Source: Myxococcales bacterium
GTDB lineage: Bacteria > Myxococcota_A > Polyangia > Polyangiales > Polyangiaceae
Direction of reading: 5' to 3'
Assembly (NCBI GenBank): GCA_020430845.1
Contig: JAGQJA010000126.1
Span: forward strand, 1-33,555
DNA length: 33,555 nucleotides
The notes below the pieces were generated by a model. That model was not told where the DNA came from and made no database searches. It saw only the letters and a list, made by a program, of their open reading frames with translations. Of this stretch, positions 24,624 to 33,432 are shown piece after piece (the stretch's first letter is position 1; each line of letters begins with the position of its first letter). The position numbers and the translations under genes were made by a program.

Positions 24624-25115
24624 CTACTTGGGCAGCAGGCCCGGGAGCGAGCGCATCGCGGCCTGCGCGACGAGCTCGTCGGTGATGACGCCCTGCACGC
24701 GGAACGGGACGTCGACGTTGAGGCGCTCACCTCCCACGTTCGCCTTCCCCTCGACGACATACGGCACAGCACGCCGCGTCGCCGCCAGCGAGGCGAGCGC
24801 GCCCACGCCGGCCCACTTCGCGCGCACCGGCACCTCGAGCGTGGTGCTGGCGTGCGCGGGGAGCGACACGCCGCTCGGCACGTCGAAGGTCCCGAGGTCG
24901 AGCCTGCCGTCGAGCACGACGTGTCCCGACACGCTCCGCACCGAGAGCGGCACGCCGTTCGGGTTCTCCGCCGTGAGGGTGACGACCATGTCGACGCCGA
25001 GGGGGTCGAGCTTGGTCACGGTCGCCGCCTTGGGGGTGACCTTGGGGGGCTCGGGCTTCTTGCACGAGAGGGCGAGCGCTGCCGTGAGGACGGCCGTGGC
25101 GAACGTGAGCTTCAC
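24624..25115 (-). CDS. LEA14-like (LEA type 2) lipoprotein
   Basis: This 163-aa protein has a GTG start at 25115 and a lipoprotein signal peptide ending in LALSC (Cys18), followed by a Lys/Pro-rich linker. The rest looks like a LEA type 2/WHy beta-sandwich: VVTLTAENPNGVPLSVRSVSG is the hallmark (a strand, then N-P-N-G-V/P-L), followed by strands reading VVLDGRLDLGTFDVP and STTLEVPVRAKWAG. Bacterial members are found in the envelope, and their role is usually described as stress-related or unknown. It converges on the histidine kinase across the GA/TG repeat and is divergent from def, with an 88-bp gap that must hold both promoters. Annotation by family is confident; biological role is not known. 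Confidence 0.82.
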   Translation of the reverse strand: MKLTFATAVLTAALALSCKKPEPPKVTPKAATVTKLDPLGVDMVVTLTAENPNGVPLSVRSVSGHVVLDGRLDLGTFDVPSGVSLPAHASTTLEVPVRAKWAGVGALASLAATRRAVPYVVEGKANVGGERLNVDVPFRVQGVITDELVAQAAMRSLPGLLPK

Positions 25116-25203
25116 CCGATGAGCGTACGGCGGGCCGCCCGGATGTGCACCCCCGTCGGTCCGCGTGGTGGCCGGAGCGGCGAGGCGGCGCTACGTTCGG
25201 CGC

Positions 25204-25779
25204 ATGGCCCTGCTCAAGATCGCGACCGTCGGAAACCCCGTCCTGCGCGAGGTGGCGCGCGAGCTCACCCGAGAGGAGCTCGCGAGCGCAGAGACGCAGC
25301 GGTTCATCGACGATCTCGTCGAGACCATGCGCGACGCGCAGGGCGCCGGGCTCGCGGCCAACCAGGTCTACCGGCCCGTGCGCGTGTGCGCCATCGAGGT
25401 CAAGGACAACCCGCGCTACCCGTACAAGCCCAACGTGCCGCTGACGATCCTCGTCAACCCTACGGTCACGCCGCTCGACGACGAGACGTTCCTCAACTTC
25501 GAGGGGTGTCTGTCGGTGCCCAACCTGCGCGGGGAGGTGCCGCGCTACACCCGCGCGCGCGTGCGTGCGTGGGATCGCGAGGGGCGCGAGCTCGACTTCG
25601 AGGTCAAGGGTCTCACGTCGGGCACGTACCAGCACGAGGTCGATCACCTCGACGGCAAGGTCTTCCTGGATCGCGTGCAAGATACACGCAGCCTCACGAC
25701 GTGGGCCGACTTCGACCGGCACCACAAGGCCGCGTTCGTCGAGCGGGCGAAGGCCCTCGTCGCCCGCTTCGGCTCTTGA
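25204..25779 (+). CDS. def: Peptide deformylase
   Basis: This 191-aa enzyme removes the formyl group from the N-terminal methionine of new proteins and is usually essential. All three family motifs are present: GAGLAANQ (residues 47-54), EGCLS with metal ligand Cys102, and HEVDH (144-148) with ligands His144 and His148 and catalytic Glu145. The ATG at 25204 puts NPVLR at the expected place; the frame extends 13 codons upstream without a signal. The Lys/Arg-rich C-terminal helix is a little long. The usual partner fmt is not adjacent here. It is divergent from the LEA-like gene and its stop lies 15 bases from that of the convergent TPR gene. Confidence 0.97.
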   Translation: MALLKIATVGNPVLREVARELTREELASAETQRFIDDLVETMRDAQGAGLAANQVYRPVRVCAIEVKDNPRYPYKPNVPLTILVNPTVTPLDDETFLNFEGCLSVPNLRGEVPRYTRARVRAWDREGRELDFEVKGLTSGTYQHEVDHLDGKVFLDRVQDTRSLTTWADFDRHHKAAFVERAKALVARFGS

Positions 25780-25794
25780 GCCGCCGACGCGCCG

Positions 25795-26904
25795 TCAAGC
25801 CGGACGGAGCAGCTGCGCCTTCCACGCCGTGAGCGCGGGACCGAGCCGCTGCTCGACCGTGCGGAGCTCCGCCGCCAGGTCGGCCTCGGGGACGCCCGCC
25901 TCGAGCGCGTCGCGAAGGCACGCGTACGCCGCCACGAAGCGCTCGCGACGCACGAACGAGCGCGCGAGCAGCGGGAGGACCTCCTTGGGCGGACCGCCGA
26001 AGGCGATCGCGCGACGCAGCGGGCCGATGGCCTCGCCCGGACGCTCGTTGAGCAGGAGCGCCTCGCCCAGCCGACGGAAGAGCTCGGCCGCCGCGATGCC
26101 TTCTTGCGCGTACTGGATGCCGATCCGGAACACCTCCTCGGCCTGCTCGATCTCGCCGAGGTGCACGCACGCCGAGCCGAGGAGGCCGAGGCCCTTGGCG
26201 ATGAGCGCGCGCGCCTCGGGGGCGAGCAGCTGGCCCTCGGGGGTACGCAAGAAGATGGCGAGCGGCGCGGGCCACGTGCCGAGCAGCGCGATGACCTTGG
26301 GCCACTCCTTCTTGAGCGCGAACGCCTCGGCCTCGGCGACCTTGGAGAGGTCGATGGCGCTCCGGGTCCCGGTCGCGACGCGCTCGAGCTCGTCGCGCAC
26401 GTGCATGCGGATGCGGTTACGGAGCGCGTCGAGCTCGAGGGTCTCTTCGACGCCGTCGTGCAGCACCGTGACCATCGGGTCCTCGCCGCCGAGCTCCAGC
26501 TCGACGAGGGAGTAGCCGTAGAGCGGCGCGAGCAAGAGGTAGCGCACGCCGACGTAGAGCTGGATGGCCTCGACGTCGGTCTCGCGCTCGGGGGCGGGCT
26601 GGGTCTTGTCCTCTTCGACGAGGAGCGCGCCGACGAGGCGGCGGCGAAAGTCGGCGAGGGTCAGCCGCTGGGGCTCGAGGTCGCCGTCCTCTTGGCCTCC
26701 GACGACGAAGTCGACGAGGGTCTGGTCGGGGCTGCGCCGGTCGATCGTGAGCGCCGTGATGCGCGCGCCGACGATGATCGAGAAGGCGAAGAAGCGCTCA
26801 CCGACGATCTCGCAGAGCGCCTGGAAGCTCCCGATCCCTTCACCGATGCGCTCGAACCACCCGTCCGTCCGGAGTGAGTCGAGTGGAAAACGTTTGTTCG
26901 ACAT
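25795..26904 (-). CDS. TPR-containing protein of unknown function
   Basis: This 369-aa cytoplasmic protein lacks a signal peptide. The first 130 or so residues form an unrecognised mixed alpha/beta domain (WFERIGEGIGSFQALCEIVG, then FSIIVGARITALTIDRRSPD). A charged beta-rich middle contains VTVLHDGVEETLELDALRNR. The C-terminal 170 residues are helical with TPR-like units such as GLLGSACVHLGEIEQAEEVF and LGEALLLNERPGEAIGPLRRA. It is the last gene of the co-directional minus-strand run, 37 bp after the DUF2400 gene, and may be co-transcribed with it. TPRs bind other proteins; the partner is unknown. No strong ribosome site precedes 26904. Confidence 0.8.
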   Translation of the reverse strand: MSNKRFPLDSLRTDGWFERIGEGIGSFQALCEIVGERFFAFSIIVGARITALTIDRRSPDQTLVDFVVGGQEDGDLEPQRLTLADFRRRLVGALLVEEDKTQPAPERETDVEAIQLYVGVRYLLLAPLYGYSLVELELGGEDPMVTVLHDGVEETLELDALRNRIRMHVRDELERVATGTRSAIDLSKVAEAEAFALKKEWPKVIALLGTWPAPLAIFLRTPEGQLLAPEARALIAKGLGLLGSACVHLGEIEQAEEVFRIGIQYAQEGIAAAELFRRLGEALLLNERPGEAIGPLRRAIAFGGPPKEVLPLLARSFVRRERFVAAYACLRDALEAGVPEADLAAELRTVEQRLGPALTAWKAQLLRPA

Positions 26905-26941
26905 GGTGGCGCAAGAGCCCGCTCGGGGTCCTTTCAGGGTC

Positions 26942-27844
26942 TCACGGACCGCGCGCGGAAGTCACGCGATTGTTGCGGGCGCCGGCCCCCCGGCCTCGCC
27001 AGTGACGGCACAGAGGGAGCACCCCGCACCCGTCGCAGCGGAGCGGATCGCGCCGCGAGGGGCAACGTTGGAGCATGCCGAGGTGGCAGAGCGGAAAGTC
27101 GAAGCGCACGGGATCGGCCGGATCGAGGGTGGCCAGCGACGCGGTGATCTCGAGCGCCGTCGCGTAGCTCGCGTCGCCGCGACGCGTGAGGCCGAGGTTC
27201 TTCGCGAGCTTGTGCACGTGCGTGTCGACGGGGATGACCAGCGCGCTCGTGGGCACGTCCCAGAGCCCGAGGTCGATGCCGTCGGCGGGGCGCGCCATCC
27301 AGCGCACGAACAAGAGCAGGCGCTTGACGGTGCTGCCGGCGCGCGGATCGGGCAAGAGGTGGGACTTGCCGAGGCCGCCCGCGACGCGGATCTCGTCGCA
27401 GAACCGCGCGAGCGCCTCTTGCATGTGCTCCCGCGACGGCGGCGCCCCGCCGCTGACGCCCGAGAGAGCCCGAGAGAACGCGACGCCGAGGCTGCCGTTC
27501 GCCCGCTGCACGACGCGCGCGCCGTGCAGGAGCCGCGCGACGTCGGCGCCGGCGTAGATGCGGTGACGGAACCCCTCGAGCTTCGTGAGCAGCCGCGGCA
27601 GGTCCCCCGCGGCGCGCGCGGGCGACGGCCCCAGCCGGTCGAGCGCCTCTGCCACCTTGGTCAAGATGGTGCGCACGTTGCCGAAGGCGAGCGACGACGC
27701 GAGGAGCGCGACGATCTCGCGGTCCTCGGCGCGGCGCTGCAGGTGCACGAAGCGCACGGGATCCCGGTCGCGGCGGTCGGCGGCGACCTGCGCGGCGCGG
27801 GCCTCCTCGAGCGCGCGGACGAGCCCCTCCGGTGCGCGCGCCAC
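26942..27844 (-). CDS. DUF2400 (TIGR02757) family protein, Endonuclease III-like motifs
   Basis: This 300-aa protein belongs to the TIGR02757/DUF2400 family, which has no assigned function. Family signatures: RDPVRFVHL, DREIVALLASSLAFGNV (residues 41-57), KRLLLFVRWMARPADGIDLGLW (174-195) and DPVRFDFPLCHLG. Two features recall the HhH-GPD DNA glycosylases: IPVDTHVHKLAKNLGLT (204-220), matching VDTHV-x-R-LGL with the catalytic-type Asp207, and a cysteine row Cys261-x8-Cys270-x2-Cys273-x5-Cys279, close to the Endonuclease III iron-sulfur pattern (C-x6-C-x2-C-x5-C). A catalytic Lys in a helix-hairpin-helix (LPGVGRKTA) is not seen. GTG at 27844 is chosen as start, 17 bp after the upstream stop with GAGGCGG before it. 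The DNA-repair link is inference. Confidence 0.85.
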   Translation of the reverse strand: MARAPEGLVRALEEARAAQVAADRRDRDPVRFVHLQRRAEDREIVALLASSLAFGNVRTILTKVAEALDRLGPSPARAAGDLPRLLTKLEGFRHRIYAGADVARLLHGARVVQRANGSLGVAFSRALSGVSGGAPPSREHMQEALARFCDEIRVAGGLGKSHLLPDPRAGSTVKRLLLFVRWMARPADGIDLGLWDVPTSALVIPVDTHVHKLAKNLGLTRRGDASYATALEITASLATLDPADPVRFDFPLCHLGMLQRCPSRRDPLRCDGCGVLPLCRHWRGRGAGARNNRVTSARGP

Positions 27845-27861
27845 GTGGGCCGCGCGCCGCC

Positions 27862-28875
27862 TCAAAAGGTCACGTCCTCGTCGACGACCCGCGGGCGCGG
27901 CTCGCGCGCCTTGCGGACCTCGGCGCGCTTGCGCTCCTCGCGTGCGCGGGCGAGGTGCGCGCGCGCGAGGGGGAGCCATCGATCGTGCTTGGGCTCGGCG
28001 CCGGTGATCCATCGATCGAACGAGCGCTCGGCGAAGCGCCAGAGGTCCCACGCCTCGGTGGCCGACTTCGCCGTCGGCGCCACGGCCATCGCGCCGAGCC
28101 CCTCGTACCAGCTGACCTCGTAGTCGGGCACGTAGAACACCGAGGGCGATCGCAGGAGGCCCATCCCGTCGACGCCGCTGCGCTCCACGGCGAGCTTGGC
28201 CTCGCGCAGCGCGCCGAGCGGATCGCCGTGTCGGTCGAGCGCGACGGCGAGGCCCCAGGTCGCGAGGGCGCGCGTGGTCTGCACACCCGGCGCGTTGGGC
28301 AGGCCGTTGCAGATGCGCATCACGTCGCGGTAGCCGTCGATCGCCTCCGCGAGGCGTCCGAGGTGCATCTCGGTCTCGGCGAGGTTGAGGATCGCGGTCA
28401 CGCGGTGCGAGTCCTCGGTCGCCGACGCCAAGAACGCGTTGTACGCGCGGCGCTCGCACGTGTGATCGCCGAGCTTGCCGCACGCGAACGCGAGCGTGAT
28501 CCACGCGTCCTCGGCGGCGGTGTGGTCGGGCGCGATGGCGAGCGCCTCGCTGAGCACGGTGCGCGCGAGCGCGTGCCGGTCGAGCAGCTCGTAGACGGTG
28601 CCCAGATCGAACCGGAGCCGCACGTCGCTGCTCTCGCGGGCGCCGGCCTCTTCGAGCCGGACGCGCGCGCCGTCGAGCGTCTGCTGTCCCACGCCGCGCA
28701 GCAGCGGCAGCCGGGCGAGCATGATGCGGCGCTGCATGTCGGCGTGCAGCTCCTCGCGCGCGCGAGCCCCCGGATCCTTGGCCGACTCCCACATCGACGG
28801 TGAGGGATCGGCCGACGCCGCGCCCGCGGAGAGCGCGAGGCCGAGGGCGGCGCCGAAGACCACCGCGCGCCTCAT
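27862..28875 (-). CDS. Secreted TPR protein
   Basis: This 337-aa protein has a cleavable signal peptide (MRRAVVFGAALGLALSAGAASA) and is probably periplasmic. The mature protein is almost entirely helical with TPR-like units, for example LRFDLGTVYELLDRHALARTV, ILNLAETEMHLGRLAEAIDGY and LATWGLAVALDRHGDPLGAL. The tail (about 300-337) is rich in Arg, Lys and Glu. A conserved-looking segment SPSVFYVPDYEVSWYEGLGAMA lies near residue 240. The ATG at 28875 overlaps the stop of the preceding gene (ATGA), a sign of coupled translation; both are secreted TPR proteins and may act together. The DUF2400 gene starts 17 bp after its stop. The role is unknown. Confidence 0.8.
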   Translation of the reverse strand: MRRAVVFGAALGLALSAGAASADPSPSMWESAKDPGARAREELHADMQRRIMLARLPLLRGVGQQTLDGARVRLEEAGARESSDVRLRFDLGTVYELLDRHALARTVLSEALAIAPDHTAAEDAWITLAFACGKLGDHTCERRAYNAFLASATEDSHRVTAILNLAETEMHLGRLAEAIDGYRDVMRICNGLPNAPGVQTTRALATWGLAVALDRHGDPLGALREAKLAVERSGVDGMGLLRSPSVFYVPDYEVSWYEGLGAMAVAPTAKSATEAWDLWRFAERSFDRWITGAEPKHDRWLPLARAHLARAREERKRAEVRKAREPRPRVVDEDVTF

Positions 28876-29780
28876 CGTCCCCTGCCCTTGCGTCCCGCGG
28901 CCGCCTCCCGCGTGCGCGCGTGCGCGGCCCACGGGCCCTTGCCGCCCGGCCCCTCGAGGTACCTCGCCCAGGCGGCCTTGGCCCCCGCCGCGTCGACCCC
29001 CTCGAGCGCGAACGCCGTCATCGCATGCAACTCATGAGAAAGATTCGCGTTCTTCAAGACGTCTGCCACCCGCTTGTCGGCGAGGACGCGCCGCACGTCG
29101 CCTTGGACACGCGCCGCGAGGACCGCCGTGGCCTCGTCGGTCTGACCGGAGCGGTCGAGGGCGAGCGCGAGCGCGATGATCGAGGCGAGCTGCAGCGTGT
29201 CCTGGGCCTCACGACGCGCGAGGCGCAGCATGGCGATCCCGTCGTCGAGGCCCTTGGTCCCGGTCGACACGAGCGTCGCGCCGGCCTCGAACGCCGCCGC
29301 GCTCCGATCGGCGAGCGCGAGGGCCGACGCGCGCGGCAACGCGGCGCGATACGCCGCCACCGCGTCGTCGGTGTGGCCGGTGCGCGCGCTCGCCCGCGCC
29401 CACGAGAGCATGGCCATCGGATCGTCGAGCGCACGCTCGTCACGCTTGCGGGCCTCGAGCAGCGCGGCGCGCGCGTCGGGTGCCTTCTCGAGGACGAGCA
29501 GCGCCCTGCCCTTGAGCACGAGCGGCGCGGCCCGGCCCGGCAAGAGCTTGTCGGCCTCGTCGGCGATGTCGAGCACCTCGGCCGCGAGGGTCGCGGCGCC
29601 CACGAGCTTGGCGGTGCCGCTCGCGAGCAGATCGCAGTAGCGCCGGAGGTTGGGCTCTTTGGCGCGCTCCCAGACGTTGCCCGCGTCGGCGCTGTCGCCC
29701 AGCCCGCACTCGGCCGGTCGCGCGGCGGACGCAGAAGCGCCGGCGGCGGTCTGCGCGAGCACGAGGGCGAGAAAGTACAT
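28872..29780 (-). CDS. Secreted TPR/helical-repeat protein
   Basis: This 302-aa protein begins with a short signal peptide (MYFLALVLAQTAAGASASA) and is probably periplasmic. The rest is helical, with TPR-like units: APLVLKGRALLVLEKAPDAR, MAMLSWARASARTGHTDDAVAAYRAAL and LQLASIIALALALDRSGQTDE. An early CGLGDSADAGNVWERAKEPNLRRYC segment has two cysteines that may pair. The tail is Lys/Arg/Gly-rich. I chose the ATG at 29780 over the adjacent GTG at 29783. It overlaps the next TPR gene by four bases (ATGA), and lies 61 bp after purA, so it may be a distal part of the hisZ-purA transcript. Function unknown. Confidence 0.8.
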   Translation of the reverse strand: MYFLALVLAQTAAGASASAARPAECGLGDSADAGNVWERAKEPNLRRYCDLLASGTAKLVGAATLAAEVLDIADEADKLLPGRAAPLVLKGRALLVLEKAPDARAALLEARKRDERALDDPMAMLSWARASARTGHTDDAVAAYRAALPRASALALADRSAAAFEAGATLVSTGTKGLDDGIAMLRLARREAQDTLQLASIIALALALDRSGQTDEATAVLAARVQGDVRRVLADKRVADVLKNANLSHELHAMTAFALEGVDAAGAKAAWARYLEGPGGKGPWAAHARTREAAAGRKGRGR

Positions 29781-29841
29781 CACCCCGGATCGTAGGCCCG
29801 GCGCGGCCCGGTGCGAAGCCCCAAGGTGCCGCGCGCGAGGG

Positions 29842-31122
29842 TCACGACGCCTCGAACGGGTGCCGGAGCACGATGGTCTCGTCTCGGCGCGAGCCCACGC
29901 TCACGAGCGCGAGCGGGCACTCGGCCTCGGCCTCGACGAAGTCGAGGTACTTGCGCGCGGCCGCGGGGAGCGCGTCGAGCGAGCGCGCCGCGCCGAGCTC
30001 TTCTTTCCATCCCTCGAAGCGCTTGTAGACGGGCTCTGCTTTCTCGATCCCCTCGAGCGGGAGCTCGGGCGTCTCGCCGTCGGGCGTGCGATACGCGACG
30101 CACACGTCGATGTGATCGAGCCCGGTGAGGACGTCGAGCTTGGTGAGCGCGAGCGCGTCGAGACCGTTCACGCGGACGGCGTAGCGAAGCGCAGGCAGGT
30201 CGAGCCACCCCGCCCGGCGCGGACGCCCCGTCACGGAGCCGAACTCGGCGCCGACGCGACGCAGGTGCTCGCCGGAGGCGTCGTCGAGCTCGGTGGGGAA
30301 CGGGCCCCCGCCGACGCGCGTGCAATACGCCTTCACGAGCCCGATGACCTCGTCGATGCGCGTCGGGCCCACGCCCGCCCCGATGCACGCGCCGCCCGCC
30401 GTGGGGTTGGACGACGTGACGAACGGATACGTGCCGTGATCGATGTCGAGCAGCGTGCCCTGCGCGCCCTCGAAGAGCACCCGCTCCTTCGAGCGGACGG
30501 CGCGCTCGACCATCGACTGGGTCTCGGCCAAGAGCGGCACGATGCGCTCGCGCACGCGCTCGAGCTCGTCGAGCACCGACGCGACGGTGGGGGCCGTGCC
30601 TCCGAGCGCGCGGATGTGCGCCTCCCAGTGGGCGAGCGCCGCCTCGACGAGCTCGCGCAGGCGCGCGCCGTCGCGGAGCGCGCCGAGCTGCACGCCGCGC
30701 CGCGCGACCTTGTCCTCGTAGCACGGGCCGACGCCGCGCTTGGTGGTGCCGATCGCTCCCTTGCCTTGCTCGCGGAGGCCGTCGACGAGGAGGTGATACG
30801 GGAGGATCGCGTGGGCGCGATCGGAGATCACGAGACGCCCCTCGCCGAGGAGCCCGCGCGCCGTGAGCTCGTCGAGCTCGCCGATGAGGCTCTTGGGATC
30901 GATGACCATGCCCTGGGCGAGCACGCACTTGACCTCGGGCCGGAGCACGCCGCTCGGGACGAGCCGCACGATCACCTTCTGGTCGCCGACGACGAGCGTG
31001 TGCCCGGCGTTGGGACCGCCGCCGAAGCGCACGACCATGTCCGCGCGCTCGGTGAAGATGTCGACGATCTTGCCTTTGCCTTCGTCGCCCCACTGGGCGC
31101 CTACGATCACGACGGCAGCCAT
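29842..31122 (-). CDS. purA: Adenylosuccinate synthetase
   Basis: PurA joins aspartate to IMP using GTP, the first step from IMP to AMP. The 426-aa length is normal. Motifs are clear: GAQWGDEGKGK (residues 8-18, catalytic Asp13), GGPNAGHT with His41, GTTKRGVGPCYEDKVARRG, LFEGAQGTLLDIDHGTYPFV, RRAGWLD and LTKLDVLTGLDHI. AGGAG lies about nine bases before the ATG at 31122. It follows hisZ by 48 bp. The hisZ-purA pairing occurs in several bacteria and may reflect the shared link of histidine and purine synthesis through AICAR. Nothing in the protein looks unusual. Confidence 0.98.
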   Translation of the reverse strand: MAAVVIVGAQWGDEGKGKIVDIFTERADMVVRFGGGPNAGHTLVVGDQKVIVRLVPSGVLRPEVKCVLAQGMVIDPKSLIGELDELTARGLLGEGRLVISDRAHAILPYHLLVDGLREQGKGAIGTTKRGVGPCYEDKVARRGVQLGALRDGARLRELVEAALAHWEAHIRALGGTAPTVASVLDELERVRERIVPLLAETQSMVERAVRSKERVLFEGAQGTLLDIDHGTYPFVTSSNPTAGGACIGAGVGPTRIDEVIGLVKAYCTRVGGGPFPTELDDASGEHLRRVGAEFGSVTGRPRRAGWLDLPALRYAVRVNGLDALALTKLDVLTGLDHIDVCVAYRTPDGETPELPLEGIEKAEPVYKRFEGWKEELGAARSLDALPAAARKYLDFVEAEAECPLALVSVGSRRDETIVLRHPFEAS

Positions 31123-31170
31123 CTGCGTGTCTCCTGACGAGTCTGAAGATTCGTGCCGTCGCGAGCGCGA

Positions 31171-32406
31171 CTAGCGAGTGCCCTTTAGCACGCGCAGCAC
31201 ACAGGCGAGCCCATCTTCGCCGTCACGCGCGACCTGCGACGCGCCGCGCGCGACCTCGTGCACGGTCCGGTCGTCGAGCACCAAGGCATATCCCCACGCG
31301 CGCGCGTACTCGGTCGCGACGTCGAGCGACGCGCTCGCGACCGCGACGACGCCGCGCTCGCGGAGCGTGGCGAGGACCGGCGCGTCGGACGGTCCGACGA
31401 CGACGACGCGACGATCGACGGCGCGCGAGACCCCCGCGTGCGCGAGCGCGCGCTCGAGCGCGTCGAGATCGACGGCGAGCCCTGCGGCGCTCATCGGCGC
31501 GCCGAAGCGCGCGAGGAGATCGTCGTAGCGACCGCCTCCGCCCAGCGAAAACCCCAGCCCATCCGTATAGATACCGAAGGTCGCGCCCGTGTAGTAGGCG
31601 AAGCCGCGGACCTCGGCCGGATCGACCGAGAGCGTCGCGCCGATCTGCGCGGACGTGGCGCGCCGATAGAGCGACGCGAGGCGCGCGGCCGCGTCGGCGG
31701 CGGGCGTGCCCGCGAGCAGCGACGTGGTCTGGGCGACCGCGTCCTCGCCGCCTTGCACGCGGACGAGCTCGAGCAAGGCCGAGCCGTGCGCGAGACGAGG
31801 TGTGAGATCGCGCAGCTCTGCCTCGTCCTTGCGCGCGAGCGCCGCGGTCACCTGCGCGGCGAGCGTCGGGTCGGCGTCCGCGACGAGCGCGCGCACGATG
31901 CCGGCGTCGGAGAGGTCGATGGTGAAGCGTTCGAGCCCGCTCGCGCGGAGCGCGCGTGCGACGACGACGAGCAGCTCGAGCTCGGACTCACGCGCCGGCG
32001 CGCCCGCGAGCTCGACACCGACCTGGGCGATCTGTCGATGCTTCTTGGCGCGACCGCTGCGCCGCCGCACAACGGAGCCTTCGTACGCGAGGCGGTACGG
32101 CGGCGGTCGCCCGCGCATGCGCGTGGCGATGATGCGCGCCACCTGCGGGGTCATGTCGGGGCGCAGGACCGCGACCTCGCCGGACTCCGGCTCGACGAAC
32201 CTGAGCACGTCGCTGTGCTCGGTGGCGCCGAGGCCGCGCTCGACGACGTCGGCGAACTCGAAGACGGGCAGCCGCACGACGCGGTAGCCGAAGAGCTCGA
32301 AGCTCTCGAGCATCGCCCGCGCGGCGGCCTCTCGCGAGGCGGCCTCGTCGGGCAACAGATCGCGCATGCCCGCCGGGAGCGGAAGCTCGAGGGCGTCGGA
32401 CGACAT
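31171..32406 (-). CDS. hisZ: ATP phosphoribosyltransferase regulatory subunit (HisZ)
   Basis: HisZ is a histidyl-tRNA-synthetase-like protein that forms a complex with short HisG to start histidine synthesis. The 411-aa protein has the core fold: PAGMRDLLPDEA (residues 11-22), LRPDMTPQVARI, YRLAYEGSVVRRR (the place of synthetase motif 2), GFAYYTGATFGIY (268-280) and SLGGGGRYDDLLARFG (287-302). The GFxYYTG and missing ligands for tRNA aminoacylation favour HisZ over HisS; the purA neighbour agrees. A short HisG should be encoded elsewhere. The ATG at 32406 is six bases after the stop of the TPR/PEGA-like gene, so the two are probably co-transcribed. HisS is the alternative, and less likely. 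Confidence 0.85.
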   Translation of the reverse strand: MSSDALELPLPAGMRDLLPDEAASREAAARAMLESFELFGYRVVRLPVFEFADVVERGLGATEHSDVLRFVEPESGEVAVLRPDMTPQVARIIATRMRGRPPPYRLAYEGSVVRRRSGRAKKHRQIAQVGVELAGAPARESELELLVVVARALRASGLERFTIDLSDAGIVRALVADADPTLAAQVTAALARKDEAELRDLTPRLAHGSALLELVRVQGGEDAVAQTTSLLAGTPAADAAARLASLYRRATSAQIGATLSVDPAEVRGFAYYTGATFGIYTDGLGFSLGGGGRYDDLLARFGAPMSAAGLAVDLDALERALAHAGVSRAVDRRVVVVGPSDAPVLATLRERGVVAVASASLDVATEYARAWGYALVLDDRTVHEVARGASQVARDGEDGLACVLRVLKGTR

Positions 32407-32412
32407 GCGCGC

Positions 32413-33432
32413 CTAGAACGTGGCCCGCACGGCGCCGAAGCCGAGGCCGACGATGGGCTGGACCGTGATGCCGCCCTTGGCGGGAGCGTCACGCGGTGGA
32501 GCGGTGACGAGAAGCACGACGCCCGTGACCGCGAGCGCGCCAGCGGCAACGAACGCGATGGTCGCGACGGTCGCGGCCGAGGAGGCCTCCTCTTGGATCT
32601 TGGTCCACGCGGCGCTGTCGGTCGCGCTGCACGCGCCCGGGCGGCAGACGCTCCTCAGCGGGTCGACCTCGGCGAACTTGTTGACCGCCGTGAGCCCGAA
32701 GACGCTGCCGATGCCGGCCGCGACCGCGGCGCCGCCGAAGCTCACCCACGCGAGGGTGCGTTGCGAAGAGCCGTCGCGCGGCTTGTCGGCGGGGGGCTGC
32801 TCGGGCTTGGGCTTGTCGAGCGGCGGCTCGTCGGGCTCGACGGCCGGCGGCGGCGCGTCGGGCGGTGCGTCCTCCATGTCGGGCACGGAGATCTTGAGCG
32901 GACGATCGGACTTGGTGACGTTGACGAGCTTCGTCGCCGGCTTCTTGCCGGGCGCGATGAAGACGATCTTGCGCTCGCCCGGGTCCATGGTGAAGACGGC
33001 GCCGTTCTCGGCGTCGGGCACCGTGCGGTCCTCGACGAGTACCTGCGTGAGCTGCACGCTCTTGTTGAGCGAGAGCTTGGCGCGCGGCAAGGTCTTCTCG
33101 AGCTCGGCGAGGCGCGCGCGCGCGAATTCGACGCGCTCCTTGCGCCCCTGCGCCGCGGCGACGAGCTCGGCTTCCTTGAACTCGAGCCACGCGAACCACT
33201 GGCGGCCCTCCTGCTTGTGGCAGTACGCGAGGTTGAGCAGCGTGCCGAGCTGGCGATCCTTCTTGTAGCTCGACTCGAACTTCGGACACGCCTCGCCATA
33301 GCGTCCGCGCTCGAGGAGCGTCTGCGCCTCGCGGAAGAGCCGCTCGGCGTCAGCCTTGCTGTCCTGCGCCGCGGCCTCCGGCGCCCACGCGAGCAGCCCG
33401 GCGACCCCGAGCGCGATCACGCGTCGAGTCAT
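32413..33432 (-). CDS. TPR/PEGA-like envelope protein with two C-terminal membrane helices
   Basis: This 339-aa protein is built like many myxobacterial envelope proteins. A signal peptide (residues 1-22, ending AAAQD) leads to a helical TPR-like section (about 25-115; AERLFREAQTLLERGRYGEAC, LLNLAYCHKQEG). A beta-rich part (about 118-185) resembles a PEGA domain (VFTMDPGERKIVFIAPGKKPA). A Pro/Asp/Lys-rich linker (about 185-225) follows. Two hydrophobic helices (about 227-249 and 287-311) flank a loop with two cysteines (VCRPGAC). The end GLGFGAVRATF has a terminal Phe. The ATG at 33432 overlaps the upstream stop (ATGA). It is six bases upstream of hisZ, an odd pairing of envelope and biosynthesis genes. 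Function unknown. Confidence 0.8.
   Translation of the reverse strand: MTRRVIALGVAGLLAWAPEAAAQDSKADAERLFREAQTLLERGRYGEACPKFESSYKKDRQLGTLLNLAYCHKQEGRQWFAWLEFKEAELVAAAQGRKERVEFARARLAELEKTLPRAKLSLNKSVQLTQVLVEDRTVPDAENGAVFTMDPGERKIVFIAPGKKPATKLVNVTKSDRPLKISVPDMEDAPPDAPPPAVEPDEPPLDKPKPEQPPADKPRDGSSQRTLAWVSFGGAAVAAGIGSVFGLTAVNKFAEVDPLRSVCRPGACSATDSAAWTKIQEEASSAATVATIAFVAAGALAVTGVVLLVTAPPRDAPAKGGITVQPIVGLGFGAVRATF

Noticed and set aside
31171-32406. Histidyl-tRNA synthetase (hisS)
   Set aside because: Segments that differ between HisS and HisZ (YRLAYEGSVVRRR, GFAYYTGATFGIY) fit HisZ better, and the hisZ-purA neighbourhood agrees.
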